Positions 12,215 to 21,585 of a stretch of 64,000 nucleotides of DNA are shown here, piece by piece. A model generated the notes under the pieces. It made no database searches and was not told the DNA's origin. It saw only the letters and a list, made by a program, of their open reading frames with translations. Every line of letters begins with the position of its first letter. Position 1 is the first letter of the stretch. Both the position numbers and the translations under genes were made by a program. This stretch comes from Lyophyllum atratum (lineage: Eukaryota > Basidiomycota > Agaricomycetes > Agaricales > Lyophyllaceae): positions 744,001-808,000 of the forward strand of contig JACGCN010000007.1 of assembly GCA_014905825.1 (NCBI GenBank). Reading direction: 5' to 3'.

Positions 12215-12427
12215 TTACGGCGTCTTGGCAAGACATGATACCCCATAGATCGCTTCTGTGTCGATCACAAACTTTACTTTGTCCATCCACGAGATGACGG
12301 TCGGCCGAACCGTCTGCAGTATGACAGCCTCTGCATTCTTGTTGTATTTCTGGAGTGATGCAATAATGTCTAGTGGTAGCCACCACATGTCCAACTCATG
12401 TCTGCATCGCCGATTTTTGACGAGCAT
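12215..12427 (-). CDS. Possible exon, unrecognised
   Basis: 70-residue minus-strand frame with a natural-looking mix of residues (LDMWWLPLDIIASLQKYNK and AEAVILQTVRPTVISWMDK). A possible downstream exon (12039-12143) reads QLGELTEKNIPNHSEGYGES after a TAG acceptor. No known domain is recognised. It could belong to the same hypothetical gene as 9944-10171, but the intermediate exons could not be confirmed. Confidence 0.22.
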   Translation of the reverse strand: MLVKNRRCRHELDMWWLPLDIIASLQKYNKNAEAVILQTVRPTVISWMDKVKFVIDTEAIYGVSCLAKTP

Positions 12428-13108
12428 CGTGACAGCAAGATAAAAGTTGCATCATAAGGATTATGCAGGACGCGTGGAACCATACATAGCGCCAAACATC
12501 GGCAGCGGCACTTGGCTCCGTTCCCCATACCCCCATTATGAAATCCGTATACGCATGTACGGTACATCCGCCAGCCAGTCTGGGCCGGTTCGAAGCGAAA
12601 GCTGTCGAGCATTGAATTTCATCTGATCTAAGGATTACTTACAGGACCTTCGCGGCTTCCAAGGCCGCGACTTTTCCCATGTCTTGTCCCTCGGACGACG
12701 ATAGATCTGCCTAGAGTGTAACCAGGCTGCCAAGGTTCTCACCACCAACGATGTAGGAGACGCGTTGCTACAGGTTTCTTCGGCCGAAATCAATTAGCTG
12801 ATTAGATCTTTACATATCCGGAGCGGCATCCACGGTATTGCCACGTTATATCCCCGGGCCTGTATGTACCCCACACTTGTGTCGCGTCGGGTTTTGACTT
12901 CCTCCCCCTGATCAGTATGGTCATAAGGGCGATTTCCGATCTGCTGTTTGGAGCCAATGAACCGGATGTCAGAAACAAATATACCTTGGTGAGTGGTGAC
13001 GTTATTTGGGTTTTGGGATAAATACCACCTGCCAGTTGAAGGCTTTTTTACCGAGCTGTTCGGTTCCTCCTTCCCATCTTGTAACTTGAACTTTCACAAG
13101 TTGCAACC

Positions 13109-15420
13109 ATGGCCTTCGATAAAAGTCACGACGTCAAGCTGACTCGTGAGGATGAGAAGCTTGAATCTGTGTCCGGGGATTCGGAGGGCTCGCAGCACCA
13201 GACGGATCTCGAACGGTTGCACGAGGAGAAGAGGCTGGTTCGAAAGCTCGACGGCCGAATCTTGCCCATTGCCTGCTTTCTTTACCTCTTCGCATGTTGG
13301 TCTAGCTGCGTTTTATCATGAGACACTATACTGACAAGCTACGCCGTTAGACCTGGATCGTTCCAATTTGGGCAATGCCCGACTCCAAGGACTTACGGAA
13401 GACATCCTCGGGGGCGACAAGACCGGGATTTTGTTCGACTGGATTAACTCTGTATTCTTCTTCTCATATGTAAGCACCTAGGACGAATGCTAGTGACGAG
13501 CCTCTGACTTATCACCGAACGGCAGATTATGTGTCAAGTACCAGCGACAGTCGCATCCAAACTCTTCCAACCAAGGATATGGATGGCTTGCTCCGCCATC
13601 GGGTGGGGTATCTCCTCGACACTCATGGTAAGTCAGCATTTTGGCATGTGCAGTTTTCGCATTCTGAAAACATGTCAGTCGACATCATTTGGCTTTGGTG
13701 GAATGATGGCAGCCCGAGTCTTCCTCGGCATCTTCGAGGCTGGTTTTGGTCCTGCGATCCCGCTCTATTTCTGTGAGCTCCTTGGTCCCGCACTTCCAGT
13801 GTGTCCCTAACATAGGTTCTGTTTAGCCCTATTCTACACCAAGGCGGAAATGGGAATGCGGGTAAGCCTGAATATGATCTTGATGGATGAAATCCTCTAA
13901 CTAGTGTCCCCTCCGTCATAGATGGCTTATTGGTTCGGTTTTGCAGCCGTTGCTGGGGCTTTTGGAGGTCTCCTCGCGTTTGGTGTTCAAAATATCCATT
14001 CCAATATACAGAATTGGAGACTGCTATTCATCATTGAAGTGAGATCACATCGCAAACTGTCAACCTCCTGTACTCACATATTTCCAGGGAACTCCAGCGG
14101 TTATACTCGGCGTACTGACACTATTCTTCCTTCCCAATCGTCCCGAGTCTACAACTTTCCTCACTGAGCGCGAACGCGTCATTGCCTTGGATCGAATGAA
14201 CCGGGCGACTAGCGGAGATACCGGAGCAGTTGTCAACCGATGTAGGTCTTCTATCTATTTTTGTCGGTATTTTAGAAACTCAAAAGATCGAAATAGCTCA
14301 TGTGCGCATGGCCTTCAAGGACTGGAGGGTGCGTATCCTGTTCAGTGAAAACACTTCAAGTCAACTTACATGATTATCCTCAGATATATACTGCAGGAAT
14401 CATCTACTTCGGATTGAATTGCGCGCTGGCCTCCATCTCCGCGTTCTTGCCTACTATCCTAACAACGCTCCATTACAGTTAGTTCTTTCTGCGTTATGTT
14501 TCGGCAGGATCGCGCGTACTAAGTTTCCTAACAGCCAAGGCCCGCGCTCAGTTATTCACGGTACCACCATACGCAGTTGCCGCTGTAGTCCTTGTCAGCT
14601 TCTCGTATGCCTCTGATAGGGTACAAAGTCGAGGCTTCTTTATGGCAGCATCTTGCAGCATCGGCGCCATTGGATATCTGTACGTCTTCCGCGTCTTTGT
14701 ATCCTTTCGGATTCTAACATACATCTTTTTTAAAAGTTTATTGCTCACTGTGCAAGAAAACCTTCGTGTTCGGTACTTTGCCACTTTCTGTATCACTAGC
14801 GGAACCTATACGACCATTGGTCTAATTATTGCCTGGTGTGAGTGTTCTTAATTTTGAGATCATCCAAACGTTCGTATACTTAGCATGTTTTTCCATCCAT
14901 CAGTTGCCCATAATCTCGGATCCGAGACCAAGAAAGCTACGGGAATCCCTATGTTTATGGCCATTGGCCAGTGCGGCAGCGTCCTCGGATCTCATATCTA
15001 CCCGAAAACCGAAGGTCCCGCGTATACGTGAGTGTTCTACCACCTGCTACTTTGTATCACTTTTCTGAACCGAGTTTTCTATTAACAGCAAAGGATTTGC
15101 AAGTAAGTCGACATCTTCTTATAGCATACTATATACTAACATCTCATCGATCAGTCGGGTGTGCTCTGGAATTCTTGGGCGCTGTTTGCTGTGTTATTCT
15201 CAGTGTAGGTGCCATAAACACTGCACTTGGTCCATCTCTAATCGCTCCGCAGATATCCTATCGGAGGGAGAACGCCCGTAGAGATAAGCTTTACGGAAAG
15301 CCGGTCGACAATGCCCGAGTCGATACACACGAGCTGGCTGACCAAGTACGTCTGGTGGTTATCTTTACATTGCAGCTGCTGATTCTTTCTCAGGCCCCGA
15401 ACTTCCGTTACATGCCTTGA
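13109..15420 (+). CDS. MFS transporter, anion:cation symporter (Dal5/TNA1-like) family
   Basis: A twelve-helix plasma-membrane carrier split by many short introns. The N-terminal cytosolic part ends in LVRKLDGRILPIACFLYLFA, followed after an intron by LDRSNLGNARLQGL. This D-R-x-N-x-G-N-A signature after helix 1 is the hallmark of the fungal allantoate/nicotinate/carboxylate permease group. Later pieces match helices in order: FGFGGMMAARVFLGIFEAGF, MAYWFGFAAVAGAFGGLLAF, GVLTLFFLPNRPEST, IYTAGIIYFGLNCAL, GTYTTIGLIIAW, and a C-terminal cytosolic tail ending HELADQAPNFRYMP. The substrate is probably a small organic anion, vitamin or peptide-like compound, but the sequence cannot say which. The gene converges on the oxalate decarboxylase gene with about 208 bases between stop codons. 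Confidence 0.85.
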
Positions 15421-15628
15421 GGGCTTCTTAATGTTGCATGGGATGGTTTTACGATGAGATTTGTAATGTGTCGTCGATAATGTATATTTAGTGAATGATA
15501 TCCCAGTCTTCGTGTGTCATTTAGTCGACATCTCAGAAACCCAGGGCGAAGCAGTCCAGAGTGGGAGCAGAGAAAGTACATATGTGCGGTACGGCGGTAT
15601 ACGGGTGAAAGCGCGAGATAAGATTGAA

Positions 15629-17659
15629 TTACGTTCCAAGCACCACTTCCTCTTTGACCCTGTTGAGCTTCGAGATCATCTCATTCGAAAACCCAAGATG
15701 CGCCTTGACCAATGCCGGGGGTGTGAGTGCCAGCCACTGTGTCAGCGAAATATCTTCACATATCCCTAGACATGATGCGCCCCGGGTAAGTGATGAGCGC
15801 TGAGCCAGTGTAGTGATGCGATGAGAACAACTTGCCTGATCGGAATACCTCGAGGAACTTGAGAGTTGTGTTACCAGTGTTCTCGACGTAGTGTCCTATT
15901 TATAGACATTGGCTCTGAGTAATGATATTTCAGACTTCCCCACAAAGTTCTTACCGAAAGATGGCGGAATGTAACCGACATCGCCGGCCTGAAGTATATA
16001 GCGTTCAACCAAGGAAACGGAATAGGTAAAGGAGCCGTACCTCAAAGTTGTACGTGTGTGCGTTGGTCGATGAACCAAAGACGGTCACACGCGCTTCCCC
16101 AGAACTGTTATAAGAAATAAGGAATCAGACGGTCGTAATAACAATCGGTAAAGGCGGCCGACATGTAGAACGTCCACTCGGGTTGCGTCGGATGCCACTA
16201 TAGGTTTACCACGTTAGTTACAAGGTACGATAACTTAGATTTAACTTTTACATGAAGTTCTCTGCATCAAACATGTTCAGTGATAGTCGCAAGGCCGTGC
16301 AGATTGTAGATTTACCTCATCCCTCCAGCCTCGACGGTCACTTCTACGGCGCTGATCTTCTCCGCAGCCTTGAAGGTTCTCGAATCGACGACTTTGACGC
16401 TCCCTCCTGGCTTCTTGGTGGCCTTGACCTTAGAGAGCGGAAAAGTATAAGGGTGCGGCGTGTTGTTTGGGACCACCATATCGAGTTTAGGATCTTCGGG
16501 CGGAGGGGAAGCTGTCCGAGTGAATTCAATCCTCTGAACAGGAATGAGGTGTGGTCGGGCTCACACGGGAAGATATAAAGCTCTTTTTCGGGAATGTGAT
16601 CGAAGGTAGTCAAGTCCTTCACTCCAAAATTCTTAGCGAGAACACTCTTCGGAACGTGAGCCAGCCAGTCCGTGAGAAGGAACGTCGCATCCTCTGAAAA
16701 TGTCCCAGAGTCGAAAATAAGAAGGAATTCGGCCCCGCCTGCTGTGGTATTTTTGGCCTGCAGGGAATGCGGGCTGCCAGCAGGGAAATACCACAGATCT
16801 CCTTCGGACTTAGGAGAAAAGTAAGTGCGATGTCCAAGTCGCAGGAATAAACGAGAGTCTCACAACATCCCCGACAAATACATGCCCTTCAGGCGTCACG
16901 GTGCTGATCCTCACATCGCCCTGGGACACATTAGCCTAAGTCCTCGGATAATCATATGAGACATTACCTTCAACACGTATGCCCACTGTCAATGGGAAGG
17001 GGTCAGGGGTCCAGTGAGCACTTAAATAGAGAAAAAAAGCTTTTCATACCTCTGCAGTACTATGCCAATGTAACTCACTGACGAGCCAAAGGCAAAGGTT
17101 AGATCCCAAAGATTGGACAGATCACATTAATGTGTTCACGCACCGGATGGCGCCAACCTTGAGGCGCATGTTCACCGCTAAATGGAGTCTGTTTATGGGA
17201 GGTTACAGAGTATCAGATTGCACTCTTACCTGCAAGCGCAGTGGCAGCGGGGAGGACGTCCACTATGGAGGTTCAGCAACAACAAAAAGATAGTACACAC
17301 TCGACAGACGTACCATTTTGCTCACGGGCCCAACCGCCGTCCGAAAGACGAGTGTGGCTAAGAGAGAATGGCCACTTGAGATTCGGGAGTTGCCCGTGGT
17401 CCGTAGTCGGCGGGGCGAGCAAGTCTGCATTTTGTAGTTCCAGCTCTATATTTTGAGGACCAAGTATATCTGCTCCTAATTTCCCCCGAATGGGCTCAGG
17501 GACTACATGCGACTCTGGATGCCACAGCTGATCGTTTGAGTCACCACTAACATCGCTGTGGATGGAGGTGCCATGAAGGGGCTGAGGGGCTGAAGCAGGT
17601 GCAGCTGACGTCGTTCGAATAAGAAGGCTGGCAATCACTGCAGCCAGTGGTAACAACAT
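15629..17659 (-). CDS. OXDC: Oxalate decarboxylase (secreted bicupin)
   Basis: Converts oxalate to formate and CO2, typically outside the cell or in the wall of wood-decay fungi. The start at 17659 opens with a signal peptide (MLLPLAAVIASLLIRTTSAA). Family blocks follow in order across many short introns: GPQNIELELQNADLLAPPTT, LPNLKWPFSLSHTRL, the first manganese motif ELHWHSTAE, GDLWYFPAGSPHSLQ, then GGSVKVVDSRTFKAAEKIS and the second-cupin segments WHPTQPEWTFYMSG, GDVGYIPPSFG and HYVENTGNTTLKFLEVF. The C-terminus is DISLTQWLALTPPALVKAHL, continuing to the stop at 15629. Between ELYIFP and ASPPPEDPKLDMVVPNN the frame changes near 16535-16570. This is explained only by a very short 35-base GT...AG intron or by a frameshift. 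Confidence 0.88.
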
Positions 17660-18384
17660 GGCAGAGAGGCGTTACAAAGTCTACGTCTTTCAAGAGCGTA
17701 TTTAACTTCATCTCAGCCTAGCTTGAGGTGATTCCCTCCTATGCCATCTGCGTTTGGGGCCTGCCGAGGTTCCATCGGAAGACCAGAAAGGGCAACTGAA
17801 CTGCCTGGCTGATAGTATGCTCGAATAGAAGGGAATGGAAGTCCAAGAAGCAGCAAAGGGGGCTCCATGTGCTGCTTATTCACAGGGGATGAAGTGAGTC
17901 CGGTACCATATCCAGCTTGCGAGCGAGAGCAGAAGACGTGAGATCACTCTCGAGATCACGTATGTGAATGAGGCGAGGAAAAATATTTTTGAAGTAAGTC
18001 ATCAACAACGCGTGAAAGTGGACAACTGCTATGAGAGAAGCAAGGGTATCTTTCGGTGATATGATTGCGATAATTGAGGAGCGTTGGGAGCCGGAGGCTT
18101 AGGATAAGGCTTTTCTTGAGGGGTTTGCCTATAGACCACGCGAAAGATCCTAACAAAAAATACAGGGGCGTGTCTCTTCGAATTATTGTTTCTGCGAGGT
18201 AGTCAGGAAGTGACGGTGGTGATCGTGGAGTCCGAGGGGAAGTTCAGGCAGTGGTTCAGGGCCGGCTGAAATGTTCTCAAGTCGCGGTCACGTGGAAAGC
18301 CACTTTATTCTGAACATCCATTGATCCAAGTTCAAACCACGTATCTTAACGCCCTCTGACCTTGTTCTCAACGCAAAGCTTACC
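17660..18384. other. Divergent promoter region, no gene seen
   Basis: Separates the divergently transcribed oxalate decarboxylase and MAD3 genes. No credible open frame, RNA gene or repeat was found. Confidence 0.5.
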
Positions 18385-19847
18385 ATGATATCAGAAGACG
18401 ACGTCTTCAGTGACAACACACCCACCATCGTCGACTGCGATCTGCTGGAAGCAGCCAAAGAGAACGTCCAGCCTCTAGGAACTGGCCGCCGAGTTACCGC
18501 GCTTTCAGCCATCCTTGCCACCCCACACGCGCAAAGAGAATCGAAACTCTCCGCTACCCGTAACAGGCTTCGTATAAACGTTGAGTTGGCGTTGGACGAC
18601 GAGGACGACGACCCCCTGGAGGCATACTGTCGTTTAGTATACTGGACACTCGAGAACTATCCTCAAGGTCCCAGTGTAGAGTCTGGGCTTTTAGAACTAC
18701 TAGAGGAGGCTACAAGAGTCCTTAAGGACGACCGACAAGGGAAATGGAGGGGAGATTTGAAGTATCTCAAATTGTGGCTTCTATATGCCAGCTTTGTAGA
18801 GCGGCCCACTCTCATATACCGCTTTTTGATTGCCAACGAGATAGGCGCGAACTTTGCCTTGCTCTATGAGGAGTATGCTGCAGTGTTAGAACGGGATGGG
18901 CGGTGAGTGCTCCTGAGGACCTCTGACGCGTGCATGCCCAATTGATGATTTCCAGGCGGAAGGACGCAGATGAAGCTTATACTCTTGGGATTGCGAGACG
19001 GGCGTCACCCCTTGACCACCTGAAGAGCAGGCACGATGATTTTCAAAAGCGCATGATGAGCAATACGCTTCGTCCTGCCCCTGCTGCGCCCTCTGCCCCT
19101 GCTCGCCCCGTTCTAGCGTCAAGTTCACGGTCTATCACCACATCAACTGGTCTAGCCCCCTCACGCAGCGGCTCATCAGCTGCCCCATCATCCTCCCGTC
19201 CTACCTCCAACGCCCCTATGCAGATCTTCATGGACCCCACGGGCTCCGAGTCCCAAGCCGCTGAATTCTCAGCAAACGCGTGGACAGACCTCGGGACACG
19301 TAAAACAAGGATCAAAGAGAACGTGCCCGAGACAAAGAAGCTCGCTGGTACGACTCTCAAACAAGCTGGGCGATCGAAAAGGGTCGCGTCTGGTTCTGGG
19401 TCTGGGGCTGCTGCTGCCTCGGGGTCCAAGATAGCTATCTTTAGAGACCCAGTCCAAGAAGAGATGCCCCCTCCGCCTGTTCCTGACGCGAACGTCAGGG
19501 CAAAGGTCAAGGCAGGGCGACATGTGGTTCCAAAGACGCCTTCGAGGAGCGCGATAACGCCATTTGTTGATGGACAGGACGGGGCGGGGCTTGCTGTGCC
19601 GTCTACGCCCAGCTTCAAGCCGTTCCGGGATGACGTGAGTTCTCCTCCACGTTACCGCTGTACGATATTCACCGGCGCCTTCTAGACGACTGAGGAGTCA
19701 CCGGCGACGACACTTCCAGTTCCGGAATCAGTGATGAAGGTCAAGAAAGCTGCGGGGAAGGCGCCGGGACTGGCGTCGGAGATGGAGGCGCTCCGGAAAG
19801 ATCCTCTGAAGAACTATCCTGATCTCCATATCGAAGGAGACGGTTGA
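18385..19847 (+). CDS. MAD3: Spindle assembly checkpoint protein MAD3/BUBR1-like
   Basis: A component of the mitotic checkpoint complex that inhibits APC/C-Cdc20 until kinetochores attach. Exons 18385-18902, 18956-19634 and 19686-19847 give 452 residues. The N-terminus has the first KEN box (AAKENVQ, residues 25-27). It is followed by the Mad3/Bub1 TPR-like region: DPLEAYCRLVYWTLENYPQG, then YLKLWLLYASFVERPTLIYR and LYEEYAAVLERDGR across intron 1 into DADEAYTLGIARRASPLDHL. A second KEN box lies at residues 293-295 (RIKENV). The middle is Ser/Ala/Pro-rich and probably disordered. There is no kinase domain, so it is the Mad3 rather than the Bub1 type. The C-terminus ends DPLKNYPDLHIEGDG. Confidence 0.88.
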
Positions 19848-20677
19848 CAAATTGGAGTGTGTGCTAGGGTATCTAATGACTGTCATGATAACAACGCTTT
19901 TCCATGGATGTGAGCTGTTGAGTAAGCGCAAGGGCGTATTTGTGCGTGCGTTCTTCTGCTATACATAGTGACTTTCCTGTTGACCAGGCCATGGACACCG
20001 GCAAGCTGGAGAAGTTCAGAAGCATGATGGGATGGTCGATTTGATGAGGACGTAAAAATCAAGGAGGCGCAAAGCTCCGTGGATCGGTGGTCTCGACGTT
20101 GCGCAAGCAACCTCGGGGCGCAGCGTTCATTCTTGGCCACATGGCAAGAGTTGAGGTTCCCATTTCAATGCACATGCGCGGGTCGCACTATTCCGACTCG
20201 CAGTGGATCAATACTGTTCAGAGCCAAGGCATGGTTTCTAGGACATCGATGACTCAATCCGACGAGCGCAAATTCTGCCACCGTCCACTATCATTGGCAT
20301 TCCCGAGTATCTCAACCTGACACTGACACGCACGCTAGCGTTATTTTGTCTTTGCTTTAGTTCCTTCTCTACAGGCCGTTATCAGCCCCGCGGACGACTG
20401 AAATGATTCCTACTACGCAAGTGCAGGATGATCCACATGCACTCACTTTGTCATAGTCCTTCCGGCCAAGAAGCCAAAGCTTTTCCACCCTCCTCTCTTC
20501 ACAAGAAACCCGCGGCCTAGGAAGACAGGAGCATTCGGCCTTAGTTTCTCGAACATGGCGAGCCTAAGGAACAATCCTTCCAGAAGTTCCATGCAAAAGA
20601 CCTTATATCCACACGAGTGGGCTCTAATCGACTTCACTCAAACTTTTCTCATCCTACCCATCGCCATCATCACCGCG
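19848..20677. other. Intergenic region, no gene seen
   Basis: Short unrelated open frames only. No domain, RNA gene or repeat recognised. Confidence 0.45.
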
Positions 20678-21196
20678 ATGTATCATGCCCGGGTTGTCGT
20701 TCTGGCTCTCATCATGCTCTTGACGTCGCTCCACCTCGTCGCGGGGGCTCCGCTGTTTCATTCGTCCGGCGCATTGAAGCTGGGCTCGGGCAGCGCAGAG
20801 TTCACTTCCGCCTCGCCCGCCAGGGACATGCTTTCGGGCGTACAAGCTTCGAGTACAGTGGCGGTTGATGAGCGGTATGTTGTGTTTCTCAAGGTCGCAT
20901 AAATACGGGAACTAATGGGTCCCTTAGGCGGACAGCGACCGACGTCGCTGCTGCGCTGAATGATTTCATCCCTGAATGGGTGAGCAATCTGACGAAACGG
21001 TGAGGATGCTCGTTCGCTTTAGTCTGGATGTGACTGACTTGAAATTGTTGAATGCTCAGGACTTTGACAAAACGCGCTCGGTCTATTCGGCGGTGAGTTT
21101 TTTCATTGCGTGTTCTTTGTCCTGCAGCTGATTTTTTTCATGCAGGCGCCATCACAGCAGTCGCCACCCATGATTCTACGATGCTCTTTGGATTAA
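20678..21196 (+). CDS. Small putative secreted protein
   Basis: The Met at 20678 opens a clear signal peptide (MYHARVVVLALIMLLTSLHL, cleavage likely after VAGA). I chose it over the in-frame upstream Met at 20555 for that reason. The mature part is Ser/Ala-rich and short: about 45 residues in exon 1, then TATDVAAALNDFIPEW, DFDKTRSVYSA and a final exon ending MILRCSLD. Introns begin at GTATGT (about 20875), GTGAGC (about 20981) and GTGAGT (about 21091). It has almost no cysteines and no recognisable domain. It could be a secreted or cell-surface peptide, and the exon structure is tentative. Confidence 0.4.
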
Positions 21197-21585
21197 TTTA
21201 ATGTTTACATGATGGTAAGAGAGTTCGTTTGTTTCGCGAACTGTCTTTCTGATATTTTGATCAGATGTCCTCGTATACCCATTAGAAATTCCTGGAATTC
21301 TTCATTACGGTTATGGGCTTTATTTTATCTTTATTTGACACGAGCCCTATACGATTGCTATACGATGTAGTTTCTACCATAACATGACATGACCACAAAA
21401 GGACTAGCCACATCAGTTACATAAGCTCATAGGCCAACTTTTTTGTCCGGCCTCCTCGTCGACCAGGCAGTCATCAACTGGCCAGGCTGCGATAATAGAG
21501 GTCCCCCTGCGACCTGGATCCTCCCGTTTCCCCTCTTACTTCTCCCTTACAACTCGATTAGTTCTACCATTTCCCGATAATCACG
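21197..21585. other. Intergenic region upstream of the Rrm4-like gene
   Basis: AT-rich 3' flank of the small secreted protein followed by the promoter side of the RNA-binding protein gene. No feature recognised. Confidence 0.4.

Larger units (their letters stand above)
9024..13108. other. Long stretch without a firm gene; coding-like patches on the minus strand
   Basis: No gene could be assembled in these 4 kb. The first 400 bases are pyrimidine-rich and probably 3' UTR of the metallopeptidase. Several minus-strand segments read like protein: 12215-12427 (70 residues, including LDMWWLPLDIIASLQKYNK), 12039-12143 (35 residues bounded by AG and GT), 11580-11740, and 9944-10320 (two segments separated by a GTGAGT donor). 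The complementary plus frames are also partly open and hydrophobic, so strand and reality are unresolved. It may be a decayed gene or an unrecognised gene with very small exons. Confidence 0.35.

Noticed and set aside
19043..19618. 191-codon minus-strand frame opposite MAD3
   Set aside because: It mirrors the Ser/Ala-rich disordered exon of MAD3, whose plus-strand KEN box and splice continuity are convincing.
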